Shown: piece after piece, positions 53,978 through 62,964 of the stretch
How the letters are laid out: each line of letters begins with the position of its first letter
Numbering within the stretch: position 1 is the first letter of the stretch
Source: Halogeometricum sp. S1BR25-6
GTDB taxonomy: Archaea; Halobacteriota; Halobacteria; Halobacteriales; Haloferacaceae
Length of the DNA stretch: 64,000 nucleotides
Direction: 5' to 3'
NCBI RefSeq assembly: GCF_031624495.1
Contig: NZ_JAMQOP010000001.1
Coordinates: 1,837,993 to 1,901,992 of the forward strand
Made by a program: the position numbers and the translations under genes
The notes under the pieces: generated by a model
Databases searched by the model: none
Told to the model about the DNA's origin: nothing
Seen by the model: the letters and a program-made list of their open reading frames with translations, nothing else

Positions 53978-56350
53978 TCATTGGTCGTCGCGGGCGGCCA
54001 GAAACCGCTCGGCGAGGCGGTCGACGTGCGCCTGCGCGGCGTCGAGTTCCGGGACGGTCTTGGCGTTGTACGCCCGCTTCGAGCAGTCGACGTGGTTAGG
54101 GACGACTCCGTGAGCGTCCAGCGACGCCTCCGCGAGGGCGACCTGTCGCTCCGAGGCCTCCCACTCGGGCATCGCTAGTCGGGAGACGGTCGACTTCGAG
54201 AGACTCGACTTCCCCCCCGAGGAGATATCGCGCAGGCAGCGCTGGTACGGCGCGGAGTTCAGGAGGGCGCAGAGGTAGTGCGCCTCGCGTTCGTCGTCGG
54301 TGCCGACGAACATGCAGTGGTCGCCGGGGACGACCGGTTTCTCGCCGAGGAGGGGGTCCTCGACGGTCGAGACGACCGCGAAGTGGGGTTTGTACCCGAG
54401 GCGACACCAGACGACCTTGTAGTCGGCCCACGTGTACGGTCCGAGGCCGAACAGCGAATAGAACGGCCCGTCGTCGAACCACGAGGACCCGCGGGACTCC
54501 AGTCGCTCGCGGTTCGCGTCGAGGTAGGCGTACGTGTTCGGCGTCTCCCGGCGGAGGGTCGCCTCGTTGTCCTCGCCGGCGAATCGCTGGGGGACGAGGA
54601 GTCTGTCGTGACCGAACAGGCCGTACTTCACGACGTGCTTGGATTTGAGATAGGGGTAGACGTGGTCGGGTTCGATGTCGTTCGCCTCGATGGTCTCGCG
54701 GTCCAGCGCGTACACCGCCTTCGCGTCGTCCTTCACGCCGTGGCGGATGCGGTACTCGGAGGCGCCGAGCGCCTCCCGTTCGGCGTCCGCGCGAATCCAC
54801 GGCGACGCCTCCGTCGTCGGGTCGGCGGCGACGAACGCCGTCTCCTCGGCGGCGAGCGTCCGGCGGAGGTCCGACAGCGACCCGAACGCGGGCGTGGTTC
54901 CGTCGCGCCTCGACCACCCCGTCGCCGGAATCTCGACGTTGGCGTCGGCGTTCTCGACCGCGGAGTCAGCAGGTGCCCCGGCGCTCTCGGAGTTGCCCAC
55001 GTTCAGACGGTACAGCGCGGTTCCGGCGTCGACCTCGCGACCGAACGGCGACAGCGACCCGAAGTCGTGGACGCGGCGCATCGACAGCGAGCGGTCGCCG
55101 ACGCGGCGTCGGCGCAGGAGTTCGCCCGCCGGTCCCGTCATCAGGTCGCGCTTGAGGACGAACGCCGCGCGGCCGCCGTCGCGGAGGAGGCGGTGGACGC
55201 AGGTCCAGACGTACGGGACGGAGAGGTCGTCGTTCGCGTGCCCGAGGCGGGCCTCCCGCCCGCGGTGCGGGAACAGGTCAAGGTCGGGGTCGGCCATCGG
55301 TCCCTCGCGCCAGCGGTCTTTCACCCGCGGCGTCAGCGAGTCCCACGTCAACCACGGCGGGTTGCCGAGGAGGACGTCCGCGCGCGCGCCGTTCAGGGGA
55401 GCGTCGGCGGCCGTCGTCTCCACCGCGTCCGCGAGGGCGACCCGCGGCGCGAACGATTCGACGCCGTCGCGCCGGAGGAGGGGACGGCACGCGAGGACGA
55501 GTGCGAGACGGGAGGCGCGGACGGCGACGGGGTTCACGTCGAACCCGCGGACCGAATCGGCGACGCGCGCGGCGAGGGCGGAGGGGTTCGCGTCGACATC
55601 GGCGTCGACGTCTGCGGAGTCGAGTTTCACGCGCGCCGCGGCGGCGAGGAACGCGCCCGCGCCGCACCCCGGGTCGAGGACGAGGGCGTCTCGGAACGCA
55701 TCGGTTTCGTCGGTGCGGACGCTCTCGACCGCCAGTTCAGCCAGACCGGCGGGCGTGTCGTACCGGCCGAAGGCGCGTCGGACGGTACGCGGGAGCGTCC
55801 GGCGGTGGAGTTCGGCGACGGCCGCCGGGTCCGACTCGCGGACGAACGCGTCCGCGGTTTCGTCCGCCTCGGTCCGCGCCGCGGCCGAGAGGTCGGAGCG
55901 AACCGTGTCGTGGACGGCGTCGAACGCGGCGAGGAGGTCAGGGGTGGAATCGGAACGACCGCCGTCGTCGTCGGGGTCGGAGGCGGAGGCGGACGAACGG
56001 GCGGGAGCCACATCGACCGAGAACTCGCGTTCGGCGGCGGCCGAGAGCGTCGAGAGCAGGAAGTCGAACGAGAGCGTCCGGACGAACACCTCGCGGGCGA
56101 CGCCGTCGGGGTCGTCCGCAAGTTCCGGAGGTCCGTTCGCGGACCGCGAGTCGGAGTCGTCCGCCAGTCGGTCGAACACCGGGCCGTGGTGCTCGTCGAC
56201 GAACGCCCGCCACGACTCGCGGGCGTCGGCGGCCGGTGGGTCGTCGGCGCGGACGCGGAGGGCGGCGCGGTACCGGTCGAGGAGAACCTCGCAGGCGTCG
56301 AGTCGGTCCTCGTCGAGTTCGGCGGGTTCAGATGCGGGTGCGGAGGTCAT
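53978..56350 (-). CDS. N6-adenine-type DNA methyltransferase
   Basis: SAM-binding motif I is DPGCGAGAF (226-234) and catalytic motif IV is NPPW (330-333), the class I gamma-type adenine methyltransferase pattern of type IIG or BREX-like enzymes. The later half (about 480-760: WFDDGPFYSLFGLGPYTW, YLCALLNSAPYQRC) looks like a target-recognition region. No nuclease PD-ExK motif is visible in the N-terminus, and no restriction, BREX or DISARM partner lies beside it. In-frame starts also exist at 56437 and 56461; 56350 seems to begin the folded part. An orphan methyltransferase is likely. Confidence 0.8.
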   Translation of the reverse strand: MTSAPASEPAELDEDRLDACEVLLDRYRAALRVRADDPPAADARESWRAFVDEHHGPVFDRLADDSDSRSANGPPELADDPDGVAREVFVRTLSFDFLLSTLSAAAEREFSVDVAPARSSASASDPDDDGGRSDSTPDLLAAFDAVHDTVRSDLSAAARTEADETADAFVRESDPAAVAELHRRTLPRTVRRAFGRYDTPAGLAELAVESVRTDETDAFRDALVLDPGCGAGAFLAAAARVKLDSADVDADVDANPSALAARVADSVRGFDVNPVAVRASRLALVLACRPLLRRDGVESFAPRVALADAVETTAADAPLNGARADVLLGNPPWLTWDSLTPRVKDRWREGPMADPDLDLFPHRGREARLGHANDDLSVPYVWTCVHRLLRDGGRAAFVLKRDLMTGPAGELLRRRRVGDRSLSMRRVHDFGSLSPFGREVDAGTALYRLNVGNSESAGAPADSAVENADANVEIPATGWSRRDGTTPAFGSLSDLRRTLAAEETAFVAADPTTEASPWIRADAEREALGASEYRIRHGVKDDAKAVYALDRETIEANDIEPDHVYPYLKSKHVVKYGLFGHDRLLVPQRFAGEDNEATLRRETPNTYAYLDANRERLESRGSSWFDDGPFYSLFGLGPYTWADYKVVWCRLGYKPHFAVVSTVEDPLLGEKPVVPGDHCMFVGTDDEREAHYLCALLNSAPYQRCLRDISSGGKSSLSKSTVSRLAMPEWEASERQVALAEASLDAHGVVPNHVDCSKRAYNAKTVPELDAAQAHVDRLAERFLAARDDQ

Positions 56351-56485
56351 CGGTGTGGAACGCGTCGCCGTTCGGCGGGGCGCGGCGACGACGCGTCCGT
56401 CTGCACCCGACGACGGGCGGTCGGAACTTAACGGCATCCGTTCGGTCGGCACCGGGGTCATCGGCCAAACCGGTTTATCGGCCGA

Positions 56486-58636
56486 TCAGTCGGTGAGGTC
56501 GCTCTCCGTCACGCGGATGCCCTTCTCCGCGAGGTGCCGCATCTGTCGCTGCGCGAAGTCCTCCTCGCTCGTCCCGCGGGTGGCGAGCACGTAGACGAGG
56601 GCGTTGCCCGCGGGTCGCATCGTCCGTCCCGCGCGCTGGGCCCCCTGCCGGCGCGACCCGCCGAGACCGGAGGCGACGACGGCCAGTTCGGCGTTCGGCA
56701 GGTCGATACCCTCGTCGCCGACGCGGGAGATGACGAGCGTTCGGAGTTTCCCCTCGCGGAACTGTCGGAACAGGCGCTCGCGGTGGTGGTGGCGCATCTC
56801 GCCGTTGACGAACGGGACGTCCAACGCTTCGGCGATGGCCTCTCCTTGGTCCAAGTAGTCGACGAAGACGAGGGCCTTCGCCTCGGGGTGCTGTCGGAGC
56901 AGACGGCGCGTCTCGGCTATCTTCTGCGAGTTCTCGGCGGCGAGTCGGTGTTTGTCGCGGCCGTCGGCGCTCGACCACTCGTTGCGCGTCGTGTCGTCGG
57001 CCCACGGGACGTACCGTATCTCGACCTCGGGTTCCTGGACGTAGCCCGCCTCGAACAGTTTCGACCAGTCGGTGCCGATGGGCGGGCCGATGAGCGTGAA
57101 AATCTCCTTCTCCTTGTCGTCTTCCCGAATCGGCGTCGCGGAGAGGCCGAGTCGGTGCTTGGCTTGCAGGTCGGCGCTCCGGCGGTAGATGCGCGAGGGG
57201 ACGTGGTGCACCTCGTCGTAGACGATGAGGCCCCACTCGCGGTCGTCGAACAGCGAGCGGTGCCGGTCCATCCCGGCCGTCTGGTAGGTGGCGATGGTGA
57301 CCGGTCGGACCTGCTTTTCCCCGCCGTGGTACTCGCCGATCTGGTCTTCCTCCAAGGAGGTGTGTCTGAGCAGTTCCGAGCGCCACTGCGCGGCGAGTTC
57401 GCGCGAGGGGACCAAGATGAGCGTCTCGCCGCCGACGGCCGCGAGGACGCCGATGCCCGTCACGGTCTTGCCTGCGCCGGGCGGGCCGACGAGGACGCCC
57501 GCCTTCTGCGTCGTGAAGCGGTCGACCCAGTCCTGCTGGTAGTCGCGGAGTTCGACGCGGAGGTCCACGTCGAGAGGCGCCCCCGTTTCTAAGTCTCGGT
57601 CGTCCTTCACCGGGTAGCCCGCCTCGTAGAGGATGCGCTTGATGTGCGACTCCTTCCCTTCGCGAACCCAGCTCTCGGTGTCGGAGATGGGCGCGACGAG
57701 GTGCTCCTCGTCGAGTTTCTGCCGACCCACGTTACCCATCAGGCTCTCGGAGGCCGCTTCGAGCACCACGTAGTCGTCCTCGTGGGTGTACAGGCGGAAC
57801 TGGTTCGCGCGCTTCCACTGGTTCTCGACCCACGTCTCCAAGTGCGGGGACCGGCGGGGGAGCACGGAGCGCATCATCCGCAGCAGGTCGTCCAGCGACT
57901 CGAAGGGCGCCTGCCAGACGTCTTCCTGCCGTATCTTGTAGAGATAGCCGCGGGTGCCCGTGTTCCGGTCGCCCGTGGAGTCGACGAGGTGGGCGAACTG
58001 CGCGAGTCGCGCGCGGGTGTACTGCGTCGGTCGGTCGACGATTATCTCGCGGCGCTCCGGGAACAGGATGACGCGCTCGCGTTCGGCCAGTTTCCCCCAC
58101 TCGGTCGGGTAGTAGACCACCGGGTCCGCCTCGACGTTCATCCGCTGGACCGCTCCTTCGCGGGCCAACTGGTCGAGGGCCTCCGACGCCTCCGCCTGGG
58201 TGAGTCCGAGCCGTCGACTCGCCTGCTGGGCGGTCACGACGGGGCGACCTTCGGCCTCCAGAGCGTCGTAAAACCCGTCGACGGAGACGTCGACGAGTTC
58301 GGCCGGCGTCGCGGGCGTCGCGTCATCCGCCCTCTCGACGGCCTCGGTGGGAGCGTCATCCACCTCGTCGGTTCCCCCGGTTCCGTCGTCGAGTTCATCG
58401 GGGTCCCCGTCCGTTTCGCCGGCCTTGTCGGATTCGCCGGATTCGCCGGATTCGCCGGATTCGTCGGACCCGTCGGCGGCGCCGTCCTGCGACCGCATCT
58501 CCGAGAGCGTCGAAGGAGCGTCGGCGTCGTCGGCGTCGGCGCGGGCCGCGGAGTCGTCCTGAGCGCGGACATCGGTGTCGGCGTTAGCGTCGGCGTCACC
58601 GGTGTCGCCGGCATCGCCGGCGTCGTCCTCGGTCAT
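56486..58636 (-). CDS. rad25: Rad25/XPB-type DNA helicase
   Basis: Superfamily 2 helicase related to XPB, for transcription or excision repair. An acidic N-terminal tail of about 115 residues (Ser/Glu/Gly repeats) precedes a wHTH-like part (TAQQASRRLGLTQAEASEAL) and the damage-recognition-like region. The helicase core has GPPGAGKT (about 382-389), DEVHH (about 473), SATP and a C-terminal QGAQRAGRTMRP. Length 716. The gene lies upstream of the methyltransferase (136 bases to 56350), perhaps cotranscribed. Confidence 0.9.
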   Translation of the reverse strand: MTEDDAGDAGDTGDADANADTDVRAQDDSAARADADDADAPSTLSEMRSQDGAADGSDESGESGESGESDKAGETDGDPDELDDGTGGTDEVDDAPTEAVERADDATPATPAELVDVSVDGFYDALEAEGRPVVTAQQASRRLGLTQAEASEALDQLAREGAVQRMNVEADPVVYYPTEWGKLAERERVILFPERREIIVDRPTQYTRARLAQFAHLVDSTGDRNTGTRGYLYKIRQEDVWQAPFESLDDLLRMMRSVLPRRSPHLETWVENQWKRANQFRLYTHEDDYVVLEAASESLMGNVGRQKLDEEHLVAPISDTESWVREGKESHIKRILYEAGYPVKDDRDLETGAPLDVDLRVELRDYQQDWVDRFTTQKAGVLVGPPGAGKTVTGIGVLAAVGGETLILVPSRELAAQWRSELLRHTSLEEDQIGEYHGGEKQVRPVTIATYQTAGMDRHRSLFDDREWGLIVYDEVHHVPSRIYRRSADLQAKHRLGLSATPIREDDKEKEIFTLIGPPIGTDWSKLFEAGYVQEPEVEIRYVPWADDTTRNEWSSADGRDKHRLAAENSQKIAETRRLLRQHPEAKALVFVDYLDQGEAIAEALDVPFVNGEMRHHHRERLFRQFREGKLRTLVISRVGDEGIDLPNAELAVVASGLGGSRRQGAQRAGRTMRPAGNALVYVLATRGTSEEDFAQRQMRHLAEKGIRVTESDLTD

Positions 58637-58785
58637 CGTCTCAGGTCAGGGACGCGGCGGGGAAACGGCTTGCGCTGCGGAGAAATCCGCGGTCGGGGGA
58701 GCGTGAGCTCGGCGCGGCGGAGAGCGAGTCGAGGTGGCGAGAATCGAGTTCGGAACGCCGAGGGCTCGGTCTCGGTCGGTCGGCG

Positions 58786-59322
58786 TCAGCCGAGCGTGTT
58801 GAACCGCGTCGGCGACATCTGGTCGTACGCACGCTGGAGGTCCTCCCCGACGTCGACGAACGCGGGGAACTCTTCGAGCGTCCGGACGGCGTCGAGGTAG
58901 ACGTAGTCGACGGGTTCGTCGGCTATCTCCTCGAACACCTGCCGCGGTCCCGACTCGCCGACGGCGACGAACGGGCGGCCGTCCGGGTCCGACTGCGGGG
59001 TCGTCCCGTGCTGGAGATACAGCGCCGTCATCGCCAGTGCGCTGGCGAGGGGGACCTGTCCGGGCGTCAACTGCCAGGTTACCTCGCGCGACCCGTACTC
59101 GACGGTCGAGACGTAGCCGTCGTCGAAGCGGAAACAGCGAACCGTCTCGTCGCCCCGTCGCCACCGCGTCTCGGTCTGTCGAAGGTCGTCGAGTCGCCAG
59201 TCGTCGTCGGAAGCGTCATCGGGCGGTCGAACCGCGTGCACGATTCGGCGAAGCGGCGCGGCGAGTCGGGTTCCGACCCGCCGAGCGCCGCGCCCCGTTC
59301 GGCGAAGCACCGAGGGCGTCAT
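58786..59322 (-). CDS. Conserved haloarchaeal protein beside the origin (178 aa)
   Basis: Uncharacterised. I start at ATG MTPSVLRRTGRG, because the longer in-frame start reads through an origin box (FTGNPVC). The middle and end are acidic, with no motif I recognise except TWQLTPGQVPLASALAMTALYLQ, a possible helix. It directly flanks the origin array on the left, transcribed away from it, so a replication link is possible. Confidence 0.55.
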   Translation of the reverse strand: MTPSVLRRTGRGARRVGTRLAAPLRRIVHAVRPPDDASDDDWRLDDLRQTETRWRRGDETVRCFRFDDGYVSTVEYGSREVTWQLTPGQVPLASALAMTALYLQHGTTPQSDPDGRPFVAVGESGPRQVFEEIADEPVDYVYLDAVRTLEEFPAFVDVGEDLQRAYDQMSPTRFNTLG

Positions 59323-59425
59323 CACCGACCGTAGGGGGGGACCCCTTATCGAACTGACGGACGGACGCCGCCCGGAACCGACTCCTCTCGGGACCGACTC
59401 GGCGTTCGCGACGGCCTCGGAGAGG

Positions 59426-59446
59426 CACACCGGGTTTCCGGTGAAC
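59426..59446 (+). repeat. Origin recognition box 1
   Basis: CACACCGGGTTTCCGGTGAA; leftmost copy of the array. Confidence 0.85.
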
Positions 59447-59554
59447 GGGTCGATTCGAGAGGATTCGGGGTGGCGGTCGTATCGAGGAGGAGCGACGACG
59501 TCCAGACTCACGGAGAGCCAGCGTTACAGCGACCGGACACCGGGCGTGCGGGCG

Positions 59555-59576
59555 GACACCATGTTTCCGGTGAAAC
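59555..59576 (+). repeat. Origin recognition box 2
   Basis: GACACCATGTTTCCGGTGAA followed by AC; one change at the first base. Confidence 0.85.
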
Positions 59577-59756
59577 GGGGGAGGGATGTCTCCGGCGGAA
59601 ATCACGGGACGTCTGGCAGCGGACGGTGAGTGACGGCCGGTGGACGGCAGGTGGCGAGCGAGAGGTGATGAGCGACGGGCGAGAGGAGTCAGGCGGTAAG
59701 CGGCGGACGAGAAGTGGCGGGTGGCAGATGCAACAGGCCGGCGTTGGACGGCGAAA

Positions 59757-59778
59757 CACACCGTGTTTCCGGTGAGAC
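59757..59778 (+). repeat. Origin recognition box 3
   Basis: CACACCGTGTTTCCGGTGAG followed by AC. Confidence 0.85.
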
Positions 59779-59813
59779 GGCGGGAACGGACGGTGAGTTC
59801 GGTGAGACGCGGA

Positions 59814-59835
59814 CACACCGGGTTTCCGGTGAATC
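59814..59835 (+). repeat. Origin recognition box 4
   Basis: CACACCGGGTTTCCGGTGAA followed by TC. Confidence 0.85.
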
Positions 59836-59906
59836 GCCCCGACGGGGTCACGTCCGCCCGACGTCGGTCCACGTGCAGCGACGGATTACTCCGAGCGCTC
59901 GAATCC

Positions 59907-59928
59907 CACACCCCGTTTCCGGTGAATA
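59907..59928 (+). repeat. Origin recognition box 5
   Basis: CACACCCCGTTTCCGGTGAA followed by TA. Confidence 0.85.
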
Positions 59929-59993
59929 CAGCCATCCAAGCGGTCAAAGTCCCTCGAAACGACGGTGTTCGGGGAATTCGTGTGAGTGGCGGT

Positions 59994-60015
59994 CACACCG
60001 GGTTTCCGGTGAACG
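59994..60015 (+). repeat. Origin recognition box 6
   Basis: CACACCGGGTTTCCGGTGAA followed by CG; last copy on the left of the AT-rich stretch. Confidence 0.85.
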
Positions 60016-60143
60016 GACGAATCAAACGGGGACGACTCTCTCCTCCTTCTCTCGTTTAAAGCGCGTTTTCGCCGTCTCGCGTCGTCCCCTCGCCGCCGAC
60101 TCGGAACGTCTTCCCTACCGAAAGGAGACGGGAGCGAGCGTTA

Positions 60144-60182
60144 CTGAACAGCTAGTATAACAACTATTAAATAGTTGTTCAG
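60144..60182. repeat. AT-rich unwinding element with palindrome
   Basis: AACAACTATT, A, AATAGTTGTT (60159-60179) is a perfect 10-base-arm palindrome; an outer pair CTGAACA (60144-60150) and TGTTCAG (60176-60182) overlaps it. It sits in the AT-rich core of the origin and could form a cruciform or be the duplex-unwinding element. Confidence 0.65.
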
Positions 60183-60525
60183 TGTAAAAGTCCATTGATA
60201 CACTTGTGAGCAGATAATAGTTCGTTACTCGAACTGACCGCAAGCGAAACGTGGGTCGCTCCACGGTTCGATGGCCGAGAATCCGGCTTCGGGTTCTCCG
60301 CGGCCACGTCGGAGAATGTCGGCGCTCGTACGCGCGACTGTCGGACGGGACGACGGACCTGACCGGTGGCCGGGAGACTCTTGCCACCTGTCGCCGGTCC
60401 GTTCTTCTATCCGTCGTAGCGGTACCGCTCGGTCATTTTCGAGGTTTTCGGTCTTACACAGATTCCAGTCTTCCAACACTGAGGTCCGACTGCCGCCCCC
60501 GCGATACGCGGGGAATCGCTTCGGA

Positions 60526-60547
60526 CACACCGTGTTTCCGGTGAACC
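60526..60547 (+). repeat. Origin recognition box 7
   Basis: CACACCGTGTTTCCGGTGAA followed by CC; first copy right of the AT-rich stretch. Confidence 0.85.
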
Positions 60548-60588
60548 AGTTCCTCCGTTTCGACTGGACCTACCCCCGGGTGTGAGGC

Positions 60589-60610
60589 CGTTCACCGGAA
60601 ACGTGGTGTG
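60589..60610 (-). repeat. Origin recognition box 8
   Basis: Minus strand CACACCACGTTTCCGGTGAA; inverted relative to boxes 1-7. Confidence 0.85.
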
Positions 60611-60636
60611 TGTGTCGCACCGTCAGATGACAAGCC

Positions 60637-60658
60637 ATTTCACCGGAAACGTGGTGTC
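60637..60658 (-). repeat. Origin recognition box 9, at the orc1 start
   Basis: Minus strand GACACCACGTTTCCGGTGAA; ends eight bases before the orc1 ATG, so Orc1 bound here would cover its own promoter or start. Confidence 0.85.
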
Positions 60659-60665
60659 CTGTAGT

Positions 60666-61871
60666 ATGCCGAACGCCAGCGACGACCTCTTCACCCGGGA
60701 GGACCCCATCTTCGCCAACAAGGAACTCCTCGAGATAAACCACCTGCCGGGCGAGGGACGCATCGTCGGCCGCGACGACGAGATATCCAACCTCGCGACG
60801 GCGGTCAACCCCGCCATCTTCGGGCAGAGTCCGAGCAACGTCCTCATCTACGGGAAGACGGGGACCGGCAAGTCGCTCTGTGCGAAGTACGTCTCACAGC
60901 GTCTCGTCGAAACCGCGAGTGAGGAAGCCGTGAAAGCGACCTTCGCCTACGTGGACTGCGCGCAGGACACGACCGAGACCCAGGCGGTCCAGACTATCGC
61001 CGACAGCGTCAACCGCTCGGAGGTAACCGGAATCAAGGTCCCCGACAAGGGTCTCAGCACGTCGACGTACTACAAGCGCCTCTGGCGCATCCTCGACGCG
61101 CAGTACGACGTCGTCCTCATCATCCTCGACGAGATAGACAAACTGAGCGACGACGACATCCTGATGCAACTCTCGCGCGCGGGCGAGGCCGGGAAGATAG
61201 ACCAGTGCAAACTGGGCGTCATCGGGATCAGCAACAAGATACAGTACAAAGACCGGATGGACGAACGGGTCAAATCGAGCCTCTGCGAACGCGAGTTCGT
61301 CTTTCCGCCGTACGACGCGAACCAACTCCGCGACATCATGGACGCCCGCAGCGACGCCTTCCGCGACGGCGTGTTGGACGCCTCAACGATTCCGCGGGCC
61401 GCGGCGCTCGCCGCCCGCGAACACGGCGACGCGCGGAAAGCAATCGACATCCTCCGGTACGCCGGCGAGATAGCGCAATCGACGGCCGCTCCGACGGTCC
61501 GCGAGGAGTTCGTCACGCAGGCGCGCGAACGGGCGGAGACCGACCGCTTCCGGGAACTCATCCGCGGGTCGACGCCGCACTCCCGGTACGTCCTCCAAGC
61601 GCTTGCGATGCTGTCGCTCTCGAACGACCGCAAGGACGGCTTCAGAACCAGTCGAGTCTACGAGGTGTACGAAAACATCTGCACGGGTCAGGGCTCCGAT
61701 AGCCTGTCACTCAGACGGGTCCGCGACCTCCTGAAAGAACACGCGTTCCTCGACATCATCGAGCAGTCGAAACACAGCGGTGGGAGCGCCGAAGGGAGCT
61801 ACACGAAACACCAGTTGCTCGAAGACCCGCAGGTCGTCAGAGACGTACTGACCGAAAACGTCGAGTCGTGA
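60666..61871 (+). CDS. orc1: Orc1/Cdc6 replication initiator
   Basis: Binds origin boxes and loads the replicative helicase. AAA+ domain: GKTGTGKS (Walker A, 63-70), LIILDEID (Walker B, Asp155-Glu156), sensor regions later, and a C-terminal winged helix (about 300-400) for DNA contact. I start at MPNASDDLF, because the 28 in-frame codons before it translate two origin boxes (FTGNVV twice) and cannot be protein. Length 401 is typical. It is adjacent to the origin array, as in other haloarchaea. Confidence 0.95.
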   Translation: MPNASDDLFTREDPIFANKELLEINHLPGEGRIVGRDDEISNLATAVNPAIFGQSPSNVLIYGKTGTGKSLCAKYVSQRLVETASEEAVKATFAYVDCAQDTTETQAVQTIADSVNRSEVTGIKVPDKGLSTSTYYKRLWRILDAQYDVVLIILDEIDKLSDDDILMQLSRAGEAGKIDQCKLGVIGISNKIQYKDRMDERVKSSLCEREFVFPPYDANQLRDIMDARSDAFRDGVLDASTIPRAAALAAREHGDARKAIDILRYAGEIAQSTAAPTVREEFVTQARERAETDRFRELIRGSTPHSRYVLQALAMLSLSNDRKDGFRTSRVYEVYENICTGQGSDSLSLRRVRDLLKEHAFLDIIEQSKHSGGSAEGSYTKHQLLEDPQVVRDVLTENVES

Positions 61872-62065
61872 GCCGTCCGAAGGGCACGAGGCACGAGTGC
61901 GCAGTCGAACGCGCTCACTGGTCGCCGGGCGGTGTCGGGCCGAAGCGCAGCGGGGTCCGAAGGGCGGGTCGACATCGACGCGACCGCGTTGGATAGTTTA
62001 CGAGCGGGAACTTATATCTTCCCACGTTCAGAAGTGATTGGAACAGTCACGCGTGACCGACCGGC

Positions 62066-62899
62066 TCACGGTTCGTTCGGCCCGAAGGGATTCTCCGACG
62101 CCTCGCCGTTCGCCTCGTCGCCCACCGAGGGGGTGTACGAGTCCGTCCGATAGCGGGCGTACGTTCGCTCCGCCCAGTCGAGGAACTCCTCGTCGGTGCC
62201 GTCGACGCTGGCGATGAGATTCCCGTGCTCGTCGTACGCGGCGAGATACGCGTGGTCGTCCACCAACATGAGTCCGAACTCCAATCGCTTCGGCGAGACG
62301 AACAGTTGGAACTGATCGAGTTCGTAGGCGCGGGCGAGGTCGTCGGGGTACTCGGACGCGGAGGTCTCGAAGACGCGTTCGTCGATGACGAGTTGGACGT
62401 TCGACTCGGGTCCGATGATTCGCTCGGCCGCCTCGTTGAAGATGCGGCTGACGATGGGGGTGATGCCGCGGAACTCGTCGACGTAGTCGCTCCCGGCGAC
62501 GGTCAGAAAGCGGTTGATGGGCGCGTGCGGGTTGTCCGACGTGGCCGCGGTTCCGTGGAGCCGGCGGAGGACGACTGGATCGAGGTCGGCGACGACGCTC
62601 CCCACGTTGGCGAGCAGCATCGAGAAGCGGTCGGCGACGGCGACGGTCGCCTCGAACTCCTCGTACCCGTTCGCGACCATATCCCCCGCTGCCGTCAACG
62701 CGTAGCGCCCGTCATCGGTCTCCTTGTCGGCCCACCCTCGGTCGACGAACGCGCTCACCGTCCGTTGCGCCGTCTCGCGCGCGCACGAACATTCGGTTGC
62801 CAACTCGCTCGGGCGATACGGCTGTCTCCGTAGGGCGCGCAAAATTTCAACTCGACTCTCAGACCCGACGAGAAACGCTATCTCATCCCGTGCGCTCAT
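62066..62899 (-). CDS. Haloarchaeal HTH transcriptional regulator (277 aa)
   Basis: An N-terminal winged helix-turn-helix (SRVEILRALRRQPYRPSELATECSCARETAQRTVSAFVDRGW, about 14-56) is followed by a larger haloarchaeal sensor part (FilR1-like; LFVSPKRLEFGLMLVDDHAYLAAYDEHGN, about 205-233). Tail is acidic. Ligand and targets unknown. It lies 65 bases downstream of tbp on the same strand. Confidence 0.8.
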   Translation of the reverse strand: MSARDEIAFLVGSESRVEILRALRRQPYRPSELATECSCARETAQRTVSAFVDRGWADKETDDGRYALTAAGDMVANGYEEFEATVAVADRFSMLLANVGSVVADLDPVVLRRLHGTAATSDNPHAPINRFLTVAGSDYVDEFRGITPIVSRIFNEAAERIIGPESNVQLVIDERVFETSASEYPDDLARAYELDQFQLFVSPKRLEFGLMLVDDHAYLAAYDEHGNLIASVDGTDEEFLDWAERTYARYRTDSYTPSVGDEANGEASENPFGPNEP

Positions 62900-62964
62900 G
62901 TGCGACTACTTGCTCGGCCGGTGCTATCACCTTTTGGACTGCTCGGTGCCCTGGAATCGGACGG

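Larger units (their letters stand above)
59323..60665. other. Chromosomal replication origin region
   Basis: No gene found. Nine origin recognition boxes (59426-60658), six to the left and three to the right of an AT-rich stretch (60140-60235), plus an A/T-rich palindrome. The layout next to orc1/cdc6 is that of an archaeal oriC. Confidence 0.85.

Noticed and set aside
58431..58466. Short tandem repeats like a CRISPR
   Set aside because: They are 9-base coding repeats in the acidic tail of rad25, with no spacers.
59216..59947. Minus-strand ORF of 243 residues with repeated FTGN/LTGN segments
   Set aside because: The repeats are the origin boxes read in frame; no protein-like sequence remains.
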